In this document: one piece after another, positions 32,075 to 41,012 of the stretch | Layout: each line of letters opens with the position of its first letter | Position numbering within the stretch: position 1 is the stretch's first letter | Assembly (NCBI GenBank): GCA_029907105.1 | Contig: JARYMM010000003.1 | Coordinates: 62,001-126,000 of the forward strand | DNA length: 64,000 nucleotides | Direction: 5' to 3' | Origin: Anaerolineae bacterium | GTDB lineage: Bacteria > Chloroflexota > Anaerolineae > UBA3071 | Notes under the pieces: generated by a model | Databases searched by the model: none | What the model was told of the DNA's origin: nothing | Seen by the model: only the letters and a program-made list of their open reading frames with translations | Made by a program: the position numbers and the translations under genes

Positions 32075-34447
32075 ATGCCTGATCCGATAAGCGATGCTTA
32101 CTGCGTGAAATGTAAAGCCAAACGCACGATGAACAACCCGCAGCCGGTGTTTACCAGCAACGGGACGCCGGCCACGCAGGGCATATGCCCCGTGTGTGGC
32201 ACGAAGATGTTCAAGATGGGCCATACCCCGGCCCACGAGGGGCTTGACCCAGATGAGCATACCGTTATCTCCAATGCCAAGGCCGAATTGGCCAATAAGC
32301 CCAAAATGGTCATTGTGGAGTCGCCGGCCAAAGCGCGCACGGTAGGCCGTTTCCTGGGCAAAGAGTACACCGTGCGGGCGTCAATTGGCCATGTGCGCGA
32401 TCTGCCCTCCAACCGCATGGGGGTGGACATCGAGAACGACTTCCAGCCGCATTACGTCATTCCCGCCAAGCGCAAGGAGGTAGTGCGCGATCTGCGGGCG
32501 CAGGTCAAGAACTCCTCTGAGGTCTATCTGGCCACCGACCCGGATCGCGAGGGGGAGGCCATCTCCTGGCACCTGGCGCAGGCGCTGGCCCCGGCCATTG
32601 GACGGCGGCCCGTGCGCCGCGTCGAATTCCATGAGATCACACCCAGCGCCATCGAACACGCCTTCGCCCACCCGCGCCCGATTGACATGCAGCGGGTGGA
32701 TGCGCAGCAGGCGCGGCGCATCCTCGACCGTATCGTCGGCTACACGCTCAGCCCCCTTCTGCGCGACAAGCTGGGGCGGCGCGGGCTCTCCGCCGGCCGC
32801 GTGCAATCGGTGGCTGTGCGGCTGATCGTGGAGCGCGAGCGGGAGATCGAAGCCTTCGTGCCCGTGGAGTACTGGTCCATCGAGGCGGAACTGGCCAAGC
32901 AGGAACCCCAACGACGCAGCTTCATCGCCAGATTGCACCGCATACGAGACCAGGAGCCGGAACTCCACAATCAGGCAGAGGCACAGGCCATCGTCGCCGA
33001 GTTGGAGAAGGCGGTGTACACGGTGGCCAGCGTGAAGGAAGGGCAACGGCGACGCAGCCCCTCGCCACCCTTCATCACCAGCACGATGCAGCAGGAGGCC
33101 TCACGCCGGCTGGGGTTCACGGCGCAACGCACCATGCGCTTCGCCCAGCAGTTGTACGAGGGCATTGACCTGGGAGATGGGCCCGTCGGCCTGATCACGT
33201 ACATGCGCACGGACAGCACCAATGTTGCCGAGCAGGCGCAGGCAGAGGCGCGGCAGTTCATCGTGCAGAAGTACGGCCAGGAATTCGTACCGCCGGAGCC
33301 ACCGACGTACAAGACGAAGGCCAAAGGGGCCCAGGAAGCCCACGAAGCCATCCGCCCCACCAGCGTGCTGCGCACGCCAGAGTCCCTCCAGCCCTACCTG
33401 GACCGTAACCAGTATCGTCTGTACGAACTGATCTGGCGGCGCTTCGTGGCCAGCCAGATGGTCGCTGCGCTGTATGACACCATCGCCGTGGAGATCCTGG
33501 CCGGCCTCCCCCCCATAGGGGGTGAGAAACCGTATCTCTTCCGGGCCAGCGGTTCCAGTCTGCGTTTCCCGGGCTTCCTGATCGTCTACGAAGAAGCCAG
33601 GGACGAAGACACCAGAGACGAAGAGGAGCGCAAACGGGAGGAGATCCCACCGCTGACGGTGGATGAGGTGCTGGACCTGGTGCGGCTGCTGCCGGCGCAG
33701 CACTTCACCCAGCCGCCCCCACGTTATAGCGAGGCAACCCTGGTGCGCGCCCTGGAGGAGTATGGCATCGGCCGCCCCAGCACCTATGCTCCCATTCTGT
33801 CCACCATCCAACAGCGGGGATACGTGGAAAGGCGCGACGGCCGACTGTATCCCTCCGAGGTGGGCATCATCGTCAACGACCTGTTGGTGAGCCACTTCCC
33901 GGATTACATTGACGTGGGCTTCACCGCCCAGATGGAGGAAGAGCTGGACCGCATCGCCCGCGGCGAGCGAGAGTGGGTGCCGGTGCTGCACGATTTTTAC
34001 GACACTTTCGCCGCCACGCTGGACCGGGCGGAGAGGAAGATGCCTGTCACGCAGATGAACAACGAGCCGACAGGTGAACTGTGCCCGCAGTGTGGCCATC
34101 CGCTGCTCTACAAGTACGGGCGGTTCGGCAAGTTCATCGGCTGCAGCAACTTCCCCCAGTGTCGCTACAGCCAGCCCATACTGGTCACGACCGGGGCCAG
34201 ATGTCCGGAATGTGGGGGCGAGCTGGTGGAGAAACGGACTCGCCGCGGGCGCACCTTCTACAGTTGTGCCAACTACAAAGGCGACGCGCCCGACTCCTGC
34301 AAATTCGCCGTTTGGAGTCGCCCCTTGCCCACGCCGTGCCCTCTCTGCGGCGGCTTGCTCGTCGAGGACAAGAAAGAGTGGGTGAAGTGTATGCAGTGCG
34401 GGGAACAGTTCGCCCGGGAAAAGGTCGCAGAGGCCGAAGTAGCTTGA
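32075..34447 (+). CDS. topA: DNA topoisomerase I with extra N-terminal zinc ribbon
   Basis: Type IA topoisomerase relaxing negative supercoils, 790 aa from ATG 32075 (AAAGGAG 8 nt upstream); GTG 32048 is an alternative. Residues about 5-50 form a DUF5679-like zinc ribbon (AYCVKCKAK ... CPVCGTKMFKMG) not found in standard TopA. The TOPRIM domain follows (KMVIVESPAKARTVGRFLG, DPDREGEAISWHLA). The active-site Tyr is in GLITYMRTDSTN. The C-terminus carries three four-Cys zinc motifs (CPQCGHPL, CPECGGEL, CPLCGGLL). Essential housekeeping gene linked to xer. Confidence 0.94.
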   Translation: MPDPISDAYCVKCKAKRTMNNPQPVFTSNGTPATQGICPVCGTKMFKMGHTPAHEGLDPDEHTVISNAKAELANKPKMVIVESPAKARTVGRFLGKEYTVRASIGHVRDLPSNRMGVDIENDFQPHYVIPAKRKEVVRDLRAQVKNSSEVYLATDPDREGEAISWHLAQALAPAIGRRPVRRVEFHEITPSAIEHAFAHPRPIDMQRVDAQQARRILDRIVGYTLSPLLRDKLGRRGLSAGRVQSVAVRLIVEREREIEAFVPVEYWSIEAELAKQEPQRRSFIARLHRIRDQEPELHNQAEAQAIVAELEKAVYTVASVKEGQRRRSPSPPFITSTMQQEASRRLGFTAQRTMRFAQQLYEGIDLGDGPVGLITYMRTDSTNVAEQAQAEARQFIVQKYGQEFVPPEPPTYKTKAKGAQEAHEAIRPTSVLRTPESLQPYLDRNQYRLYELIWRRFVASQMVAALYDTIAVEILAGLPPIGGEKPYLFRASGSSLRFPGFLIVYEEARDEDTRDEEERKREEIPPLTVDEVLDLVRLLPAQHFTQPPPRYSEATLVRALEEYGIGRPSTYAPILSTIQQRGYVERRDGRLYPSEVGIIVNDLLVSHFPDYIDVGFTAQMEEELDRIARGEREWVPVLHDFYDTFAATLDRAERKMPVTQMNNEPTGELCPQCGHPLLYKYGRFGKFIGCSNFPQCRYSQPILVTTGARCPECGGELVEKRTRRGRTFYSCANYKGDAPDSCKFAVWSRPLPTPCPLCGGLLVEDKKEWVKCMQCGEQFAREKVAEAEVA

Positions 34448-34473
34448 AAGAGGGGGACTCAGGGACAAGAGAT

Positions 34474-35382
34474 ATGAACGAGCATTTGGTTCGCTTCGTC
34501 ACTTATCTCGTTGCTGAAAAGAACGCCTCGCCCTACACGGTGCGGAACTATCGGCGGGAGATCGAGGAGTTCGCCGGGTTCGCTTGCAGCCAGGGGGTGA
34601 CGGCCTGGGAAGCTGTAGACCCATCCCTGCTGCGCCGCTGGTTGGCCTGGCTCGCCGAACAAGGACTGGCCAAGGCCAGCATCGCCCGGCGGGTGTCCGA
34701 GTTGCGCAGCTTCTACCGCTACCTGCAGCGGGAAGGCGTGGTGGAAAGCAATCCGCTGGTGGGGCTCTCATCGCCCAGGCGGCCCAGGCGGCTGCCCCGC
34801 TACCTGAACGTGCAGGAGACGGTGGCCCTGCTCGCGGCTCCGGACACCTCGACGCCCCAGGGCCTGCGGGATAGGGCTATCCTGGAACTGCTCTATGGCG
34901 CGGGCCTGCGCGTCGGCGAACTGGCCGGTCTGGACATCGGGCATCTGGACCTGGGCCGCGGCGAGGTGCGCGTGCGGGGCAAAGGGGATAAAGAGCGATT
35001 GGCGTTGATAGGAGAGCCGGCACGGGCCGCTCTGGCCCGTTACCTGGCTGCGGGACGACCGCATCTGGCCACGAAAAGGTCCAGCCAGGCGCTGTTCCTC
35101 AACCGTTTTGGCGGCCGGCTTTCCACGGTTAGCGTGACCCACATCGTGCACAAGTATTGCAAGCTGGCCGGCATCGAGCGGCGGGTCACGCCGCACACGC
35201 TGCGCCACACCTTCGCCACCCACCTGCTGGACGGTGGCGCCGACCTGCGGACCGTGCAGGAACTGCTGGGACACGAAAGCCTGGTCACGACACAGATCTA
35301 CACCCACGTGAGCCAGGAGCAGGCACGCAAAGTGTACCTGCGCACACATCCAAGGGCAGGGGGAAACGGAAACGAGGGGTAA
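34474..35382 (+). CDS. xerC: tyrosine recombinase XerC/XerD
   Basis: Site-specific recombinase, probably for chromosome dimer resolution; 302 aa from ATG 34474 (the track ORF in this frame begins far upstream inside topA). The N-terminal SAM-like core-binding domain spans about 3-85. The catalytic domain contains Arg in GAGLRVGEL, Lys in GKGDKER, HTLRH (His-x-x-Arg), the second His in LLGHESL and the nucleophile Tyr in QIYTHV. I cannot tell XerC from XerD, and no dif-like site was recognised here. A word-repeat element overlaps its last codons. Confidence 0.85.
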   Translation: MNEHLVRFVTYLVAEKNASPYTVRNYRREIEEFAGFACSQGVTAWEAVDPSLLRRWLAWLAEQGLAKASIARRVSELRSFYRYLQREGVVESNPLVGLSSPRRPRRLPRYLNVQETVALLAAPDTSTPQGLRDRAILELLYGAGLRVGELAGLDIGHLDLGRGEVRVRGKGDKERLALIGEPARAALARYLAAGRPHLATKRSSQALFLNRFGGRLSTVSVTHIVHKYCKLAGIERRVTPHTLRHTFATHLLDGGADLRTVQELLGHESLVTTQIYTHVSQEQARKVYLRTHPRAGGNGNEG

Positions 35383-35409
35383 CCCGCTTACCTCATTTCC
35401 TTTATTTCC
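35362..35409. repeat. word repeat at the xer 3' end (GGAAAC / TTTCC words)
   Basis: GGAAACGGAAACGAGG (35362-35377) is imperfectly complementary to CCTCATTTCCTTTATTTCC (35391-35409), and a polypyrimidine run continues after it. The left arm encodes the last residues of the recombinase, with the stop codon in the loop. Confidence 0.5.
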
Positions 35410-35441
35410 CTTCTTTCCTTCTTTAACCAAGGGGGGAACAC

Positions 35442-36524
35442 ATGCGAATCGGCAAACTGCGTCAAATCCTGACAGAAAATAATTTAGACGCCTTTTTCGT
35501 CTCCGACGTCACGAATGAGCGTTATCTGGCCGGCTTCACCGGCTCGCCGGGCGATGCCGGGCTGGTGATTTCCCAGGATCTGGCCCTGATCGTCACGGAC
35601 TCCCGTTACTGGGAACAGGTGCAGCGGGAATGTCCCGATTTCGAGCTGGTGAAGGTCACTACCAAATTCGACGCCGTATTGCCGGAGATTCTGCAGCGCG
35701 TCGGTGGCAAACGCATCGGCTTCGAAGCCGATCACATCACCGTGGCCCAGTACGAGCGCTGGATGAAGCCGTTTGGCCAGGTCGAATGGGTGGCTACCAA
35801 CGAATGGGTGAGGCGTCTGCGGGCAGTGAAGGATGCCGAAGAGATCGCCCTCATACGCCAGGCGGTGGCCCTGGCCGATGAGGCCCTGGCCCACGGCCTG
35901 CAGCATATCCGCCCCGGCATGACCGAGCGGGAGCTGGCCTGGATCATGGAAGTCTACATGCGCACGCATGGGGCGGAGGGCACTTCCTTTGATTTCATCG
36001 TCGCCGCCGGCCCTAACGGGGCCATGGCCCACTATCGGGCGGCAGATGTGCCGCTGCCGATGGGACAGCCTATCGTCATTGATATGGGGGCGAAGCTGAA
36101 CGGTTACTGCTCGGACCTCACCCGCACCGTCTGCCTGGGCGAGCCGGCGGAGCCGCAGCGGTTCTGGGAGATTTACCAGGCGGTGCTGGCCGCGCAGCAG
36201 AAGGCCGAGGCCGAGATCCGGGCCGGCATGAGCGGTGTGGAGGCCGACGCCATTGCCCGCCGGGTGATCGTCGAGGCCGGCTACGGCGAGCAGTTCGGCC
36301 ACGGCCTGGGCCATGGCGTGGGCCTGGAAGTGCACGAAAAACCCAGGGTGAGCTACATCTCGGAGGACACGCTGGCCGCAGGCAATCTGATCACGGTGGA
36401 ACCGGGCATCTACATCACCGGCTGGGGCGGTGTGCGCATCGAGGACATCGTCCTGGTCACCGACGATGGCGTCGAGGTGTTGACCCGGTCACCCAAGGAA
36501 CCGATCATCTACGGCGACTGGTAG
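35442..36524 (+). CDS. Xaa-Pro peptidase, M24 family
   Basis: Cytoplasmic metallopeptidase of 360 aa that cleaves dipeptides or N-terminal residues next to proline. The N-terminal creatinase-like domain (about 1-130: RIGKLRQILTENNLDAFFVSD) is followed by the pita-bread catalytic domain. The metal ligands are in VIDMGAKLNGYCSDLTRT, GHGLGHGVGL, VEPGIYI and RIEDIVLV. Strong SD AGGGGGGA. In many genomes this gene precedes efp; here a membrane protein follows 15 nt later. Confidence 0.9.
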   Translation: MRIGKLRQILTENNLDAFFVSDVTNERYLAGFTGSPGDAGLVISQDLALIVTDSRYWEQVQRECPDFELVKVTTKFDAVLPEILQRVGGKRIGFEADHITVAQYERWMKPFGQVEWVATNEWVRRLRAVKDAEEIALIRQAVALADEALAHGLQHIRPGMTERELAWIMEVYMRTHGAEGTSFDFIVAAGPNGAMAHYRAADVPLPMGQPIVIDMGAKLNGYCSDLTRTVCLGEPAEPQRFWEIYQAVLAAQQKAEAEIRAGMSGVEADAIARRVIVEAGYGEQFGHGLGHGVGLEVHEKPRVSYISEDTLAAGNLITVEPGIYITGWGGVRIEDIVLVTDDGVEVLTRSPKEPIIYGDW

Positions 36525-36539
36525 AGAAGGAGGGGGAAG

Positions 36540-37631
36540 ATGAGTGGCCGGGAAACACGGAAAGACTCACACGGGCCAATGCCGACGATTGCCGCCTTGC
36601 TGATCGGCCTGGCTCTCGGCGTGCTGATCGCCTGGCTGGTCTGGCCGGTGCACTGGATTCAATGCGACCCCGCGGATCTGCGCCAGGAAGCACGGGAAGA
36701 ATACCTGCTCCTGGTGGCTAACGACTATGCCGTCACTCGCGATGCCAATGCCGCCCTGGCCCGCCTGGAGTCATGGGATTCCCTGGCCGCAGCCGGGCGC
36801 GAGATTCGGGAACTGGCCGACTATCGGCGAGCTCAGGGCCAGTTGGACGTGGCGCAGCGATTGGATGCCCTGGCCAATGGCCTGCCTTTGCCTGCCGCTG
36901 AGGGCGGGCCAACGGGCAAAGGTGTCCATCCCTTCCTCTACGTCATCGTAGTGCTGGTGGTCATTGCCTGTCTACTGCTGTTCGGATGGCTCCTCAGACT
37001 GAGGCAAGCTGCCCCGAAGGAGCGCTTGCGCGCCGAAACGCGGCGGACGGCCAGCTCACTGCCGGCTATAGAAGAAGCCGAGGAAGAAGAGGCAGAGGAA
37101 GAAGAGGAACTGGCACTGCCAGAGGAACGGGAGCGTCATGGCATCCGGTTGCCGTGGCAAGCCAAAGAGAAGGCTCCCCCGTACCTGTGGGATTTTGAGG
37201 CCGTCTACGCCGGCGAGGGGATAGAGTTCGACCACACGTTCATTATCGAAGAGAAGAAGGACGAAGGGAAGGGCGGCGAGTACTTCGGCGAATGCGGCAT
37301 GGCTGCCGCCGCCTTCGTCGAGGGGGACACCCGACGCGTCAGTGCCCTGGAGGTCTGGCTGTTTGACAAGAGCGATATCCGTTCCGAGACCAAGGTTCTG
37401 ATAAGCCAGCACGCCTTCAACGACAAGGACACACGGGAGGAGATGGCCGGCAAGGGGGAACTCGTGCTGGCCAAGCCGGGAGCGAGGTTCTCGCTGGAAG
37501 GGCATCGCCTGCGCGCCGATGTAAGGGTCGAAGAGGTAGAATATCAGGCCAAAGAGCCAGCGGAGAGCAGTTTCGAGCGCCTGGCCGTGCGCTTGCGCGT
37601 CAGCCGTCGGGAGAGCAGTGCCAGCGAATAA
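36540..37631 (+). CDS. two-helix membrane protein of unknown function
   Basis: 363 aa, unrecognised. Membrane helix 1 is about 15-36, then an external helical domain (about 40-125; DPADLRQEAREEYLLLVANDYA). Membrane helix 2 is about 131-152, followed by a strongly acidic stretch (about 178-192) and a C-terminal cytoplasmic domain (about 215-355) rich in beta strands (YFGECGMAAAAFV, ALEVWLFDK). It is close to pepP and overlaps the rbfA RBS region, so it is probably in the same operon. It might scaffold envelope or translation factors, but nothing in the sequence proves this. Confidence 0.65.
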   Translation: MSGRETRKDSHGPMPTIAALLIGLALGVLIAWLVWPVHWIQCDPADLRQEAREEYLLLVANDYAVTRDANAALARLESWDSLAAAGREIRELADYRRAQGQLDVAQRLDALANGLPLPAAEGGPTGKGVHPFLYVIVVLVVIACLLLFGWLLRLRQAAPKERLRAETRRTASSLPAIEEAEEEEAEEEEELALPEERERHGIRLPWQAKEKAPPYLWDFEAVYAGEGIEFDHTFIIEEKKDEGKGGEYFGECGMAAAAFVEGDTRRVSALEVWLFDKSDIRSETKVLISQHAFNDKDTREEMAGKGELVLAKPGARFSLEGHRLRADVRVEEVEYQAKEPAESSFERLAVRLRVSRRESSASE

Positions 37632-37644
37632 TGAGGAGCTTGCC

Positions 37645-37986
37645 ATGACCAGCCGACGACAGCGCCGCGTGGCTGAACTGCTGTTAGAGGAAATCAGCCT
37701 GATCGTGCAGGAACTGAACGATCCCCGCCTGGCCTTCGTCAGCGTGACCGACGTCGAGGTCAGCCCCGACCTGCGCCATGCCCATGTGTTCATCAGTCAC
37801 ATGGGGGAGGCAGAGGAGACGCCGTCGGTGCTGAAGGCCCTTGAGCACGCGGCCAGCTATATCCGGCGTGAGCTGGCCCTGCGGGCCATCCTGCGCTACG
37901 TTCCCGAGCTGAGTTTCCACTGGGATACCAGCCTGGAGCAGGGAGAGCGCATCGAACGGTTGCTGCGGGAGATCGGCCTGGGATAG
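37645..37986 (+). CDS. rbfA: ribosome-binding factor A
   Basis: Small KH-type 30S maturation factor, 113 aa from ATG 37645 with GAGGAG upstream; the track start at 37618 is inside the previous gene. The family core TSRRQRRVAELLLEEISLIVQ, DPRLAFVSVTDVEVSPDLRHAHVF and the terminal VPELSFHWDTSLEQGERIERLL are complete. It is followed 4 nt later by the DHH phosphoesterase gene, the common rbfA-nrnA-truB-ribF order. Confidence 0.95.
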   Translation: MTSRRQRRVAELLLEEISLIVQELNDPRLAFVSVTDVEVSPDLRHAHVFISHMGEAEETPSVLKALEHAASYIRRELALRAILRYVPELSFHWDTSLEQGERIERLLREIGLG

Positions 37987-37990
37987 CTTC

Positions 37991-38983
37991 ATGGACAGAG
38001 CTCTGCGTGATGCCATTCTCCTCCTGATCCGCCAGGCGCGGCGTATCCTGCTTATCGCCCACGTGGCGCCGGACGGCGATTGCATCGGCTCGTTGCTGGC
38101 GCTGGGACAGGCGCTGCGCGCCCTGGGCAAACAGGCCGTGCTGGCCTGCCCCGACCCGGTGCCGCAGCCTTACCACTTCCTGCCCGGCCAGGAAGCCATC
38201 ACACGCGACCCGGTGGGGGAATTCCAGTTGCTCATCAGCCTCGACAGCAGCGACATCAGCCGCCTGGGCGATATCTACCGCCCAGCAGCCTTTGCCTCCG
38301 TGCCCCTGATCAACATTGACCATCACACCACCAACGTCCACTTCGGGACGGTGAATTGGGTGGACAGCGATGCCGCGTCCACAGCGGAGATGGTCTACGA
38401 ACTGATTGGAGAACTGGGGGTGCCCTTGAACCCCAACATGGCGCTGTGCCTGCTCACCGGCCTGGTCTCCGACACGCGTGGTTTCCGCACCCCCACGACG
38501 ACGATCAGGACGATGACCATCGCCACCCGCCTGATGGAGGCTGGCGCCTCGCTGACCCTGATCACTGAGCAGGTGCTGAACCGCCGCCCGCTGGCGGTGA
38601 TTCGCCTGTGGGGGGAGGCGCTGAGCACCCTGCAATGGCGAGGACGGGTGATCTGGGCGGAGATCACCCAGGCCATGCGCCAGCGGGCAGGCGTTCAGGA
38701 CAACGACGCCGCCGGTGGCCTGGCCAGCTTCCTGGCCTCGGCCCACGAAGCGGATGTGGCCGTTGTCTTCAGCGAGAAGCCGGACAACAAGGTGGAAGTG
38801 GGTTTCCGTTCTGTGCCCGGGGTGGACGTTTCCGCCATAGCTTTCCAGCTCGGCGGTGGTGGCCATCCGCAGGCCTCCGGTTGCACCTTGAACGGCACGC
38901 TGGAAGCGGCGCGCCAGCGCGTGCTGGCGGCACTGGATGCCGCCTTGGCCCGGCAGCGAGGCGAGAGGGTAAGTGGACCTTGA
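37991..38983 (+). CDS. nrnA: DHH/DHHA1 phosphoesterase, NrnA-like
   Basis: 330-aa cytoplasmic phosphoesterase that degrades nano-RNA and may dephosphorylate pAp. Motifs of the DHH domain: APDGDCIGS, LDSSD, INIDHHTTN and a later TGLVSDTRGF. The DHHA1 domain ends with the Gly-rich GGGGHPQASGCTL substrate loop. It lies in the rbfA-nrnA-truB cluster, where this family is commonly found. The 68-bp gap after it may hold a tiny frame (38995-39054), which I do not call. Confidence 0.9.
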   Translation: MDRALRDAILLLIRQARRILLIAHVAPDGDCIGSLLALGQALRALGKQAVLACPDPVPQPYHFLPGQEAITRDPVGEFQLLISLDSSDISRLGDIYRPAAFASVPLINIDHHTTNVHFGTVNWVDSDAASTAEMVYELIGELGVPLNPNMALCLLTGLVSDTRGFRTPTTTIRTMTIATRLMEAGASLTLITEQVLNRRPLAVIRLWGEALSTLQWRGRVIWAEITQAMRQRAGVQDNDAAGGLASFLASAHEADVAVVFSEKPDNKVEVGFRSVPGVDVSAIAFQLGGGGHPQASGCTLNGTLEAARQRVLAALDAALARQRGERVSGP

Positions 38984-39051
38984 GGTGAGGAAGAGATGTC
39001 CGAGTTGAAGGAACTTACACCTGGTAGTGCCAAGAGCAGCCAAAGAGCGAG

Positions 39052-39978
39052 GTGAGCCTGAACAGCAAAGGACGTGAGCTGATCTCCGGCATTCTAAACA
39101 TAGATAAGCCTCAGGGCTGGACTTCCCACGACGTAGTAGCCAGGGTGCGCCGCCTGACGGGGCAGCGCCGCGTCGGCCATGCCGGCACGCTGGACCCGCT
39201 GGCCACAGGCGTGCTCCTCATTTGCCTGGGCCAGGCGACACGGGTGGCCGAGTACCTGATGGGCGGCCAGAAGCGCTACCGGGCCACGCTGCGGCTGGGC
39301 ATCAGCACCGATACCTACGACGCCGACGGCCAGGTGACCCGGGACGTAGGACCGGTGGACGTGTCCCTTGAGGATGTCGAGGCAGCCCTTTCCACCTTTG
39401 TGGGGGAGATCGAGCAAGTGCCGCCGCTGTATTCGGCGCTCAAGCGGGACGGCCAGCCGCTGTACAGGCTGGCGCGGCGGGGTCAGGCGATGGAGCCGCA
39501 GCCCCGGCGGGTGACCATCGAAACGGTGGAGATTGTGCATTGGGCCTCGCCGGAGCTGACGCTGGAGATTGTATGCTCCCCTGGCACCTACGTCCGCTCG
39601 CTGGCCCACGATCTGGGCAAGCGGCTGGGCTGTGGCGCGCACGTGACGGCGCTCAGGCGGCTGGCCAGTGGCCGCTTCACGGCAGCCGAGGCCATCTCCC
39701 TGGACGTCCTGGCCGAGGCCGCAGCCTGTGGCCAGTGGACGAGCCTGCTTCACCCCCTGGAGGCCGCTCTGCTAGACTTCGAGGCTGTGGAGGTGGATGC
39801 GGTGGAGGCTCAGCGGCTGCTTCACGGCCAGTCCATCCCCTGCCCCAAACCGCCGACGACGGCGCTGGGTCGCGCCTATGATCCTGCTGGCCATCTGATC
39901 GCCATCGTCGCCCACGACGCCAGGGGCTCTGTCTGGCGGCCAGGGAAGGTGTTCGGACGAACGACGAACGACGAATGA
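39052..39978 (+). CDS. truB: tRNA pseudouridine(55) synthase TruB
   Basis: Makes the universal pseudouridine 55 in the T-loop of tRNAs; 308 aa. The catalytic Asp is in GHAGTLDPLATGVLL. Other family blocks are ILNIDKPQGWTSHDVVARVR, KRYRATLRLG, QVPPLYSALKRDG and SPGTYVRSLAHDLG. A C-terminal PUA-like region follows. GTG start with only a weak SD. The last codons (GRTTNDE) are encoded by a tandem ACGACGA word repeat. Confidence 0.94.
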   Translation: MSLNSKGRELISGILNIDKPQGWTSHDVVARVRRLTGQRRVGHAGTLDPLATGVLLICLGQATRVAEYLMGGQKRYRATLRLGISTDTYDADGQVTRDVGPVDVSLEDVEAALSTFVGEIEQVPPLYSALKRDGQPLYRLARRGQAMEPQPRRVTIETVEIVHWASPELTLEIVCSPGTYVRSLAHDLGKRLGCGAHVTALRRLASGRFTAAEAISLDVLAEAAACGQWTSLLHPLEAALLDFEAVEVDAVEAQRLLHGQSIPCPKPPTTALGRAYDPAGHLIAIVAHDARGSVWRPGKVFGRTTNDE

Positions 39979-40009
39979 CCAACGGACTTCCGTCCTTCGT
40001 CCCTGGTCA
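39955..40009. repeat. word-hairpin repeat at the truB 3' end (ACGACGA words)
   Basis: GGACGAACGACGAACGACGA tandem words run into a hairpin TGACCA-ac-GGAC-ttcc-GTCC-ttcgtccc-TGGTCA (39976-40009). The truB stop codon TGA is the first base triplet of the hairpin. Confidence 0.6.
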
Positions 40010-40075
40010 CGATGCTCGTCAGCGACGATAGGCGCACTCAACAGCAACCTCCTGAAGCACGCTCTTTCGACAGCC

Positions 40076-41005
40076 ATGCACGTCTTCCACGGTCTTCCTT
40101 CCCATCCCCCGCCCCATCCTATATTGCTCACCATCGGCAATTTCGACGGCCTGCACCTTGGGCATCAGGCGTTGATCGGTGAGATGGTGAAGGCTGCCCG
40201 CAACCAGCAGCGCTGGGCCGGCGTGCTCACCTTCGATCCCCACCCGCTTACCGTGCTCGAGCCGGAGCATCCGCTGTCTTTCCTCACCAGCCTGGAGGAG
40301 CGGCTGGAACTCCTCGCTGCCCTGGGCCTCGACGTGGCCATCATCCACCCCTTCGACCTGACTGTGGCCCGCATGTCGGCGCGGGCGTTCGTCACCGCCC
40401 TGTGCCAGCATCTGCGGCTGGCGGAGCTGTGGGTGGGGCCCGACTTCAGCCTGGGCTATCGGCAGCAGGGGGATGTGAGCACACTGCGGCGGCTGGGGGA
40501 GGAGCTGGGGTTTGTGCTGCGTGTGGTGCCGCATTTCTGTCGGGACGGGCAATCGGTGCGCAGCACGCGCATCCGGGCGCTCTTGCAGGAGGGGGACGTG
40601 CAGGAGGCCGCCGAGTTGCTGGGCCGGCCGTATCGCCTGAGGGGAGAGGTCGTCGCCGGCGCTGGCCGGGGGCGGAGGCTCGGCTTCCCCACAATCAACC
40701 TGGCGGTGGAGCCCGGCCGCGTGTTGCCCGGCGATGGCATCTACGCCGGCTGGGCGGAGGTGGCCGGTCAGCGGTACGCAGCGGCGATCAACGTCGGCCG
40801 GCGCCCGACCTTTGCCGACGAGGAAGCGCAGCGCACCGTGGAAGCCTACCTGCTGGATTTCGGGGGCCAGCTCTACGGGCAGGTGGTGACGCTGACCTTT
40901 GTCGAGCGCTTGCGGCCGGAGCAGCGCTTCGGGAGCGCCGACGAGCTGGTCGAACAGATGGCCCGGGACGTGGCCGCTACCCGCCGCGTGTTGGGCCTCG
41001 GCTAG
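40076..41005 (+). CDS. ribF: bifunctional riboflavin kinase / FAD synthetase
   Basis: Converts riboflavin to FMN and FAD; 309 aa. The N-terminal FAD synthetase nucleotidyl-transfer domain has LLTIGNFDGLHLGHQALI (HxGH-type) and VLTFDPHP, then GPDFSLGYRQQGD and SVRSTRIRALL. The C-terminal riboflavin kinase domain has GRGRRLGFPTINLAV, GIYAGWAEV and AAINVGRRPTF. It follows truB by 97 bp in the usual order. Confidence 0.95.
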   Translation: MHVFHGLPSHPPPHPILLTIGNFDGLHLGHQALIGEMVKAARNQQRWAGVLTFDPHPLTVLEPEHPLSFLTSLEERLELLAALGLDVAIIHPFDLTVARMSARAFVTALCQHLRLAELWVGPDFSLGYRQQGDVSTLRRLGEELGFVLRVVPHFCRDGQSVRSTRIRALLQEGDVQEAAELLGRPYRLRGEVVAGAGRGRRLGFPTINLAVEPGRVLPGDGIYAGWAEVAGQRYAAAINVGRRPTFADEEAQRTVEAYLLDFGGQLYGQVVTLTFVERLRPEQRFGSADELVEQMARDVAATRRVLGLG

Positions 41006-41012
41006 AAGAGCC

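Noticed and set aside
34081-34473. upstream part of the 433-aa frame before the recombinase
   Set aside because: This segment lies within topA in another frame; the recombinase family starts at ATG 34474.
38995-39054. 19-codon frame between nrnA and truB
   Set aside because: Has an SD-like GAGG and an ATG, but is too short and overlaps the truB start; no support for translation.
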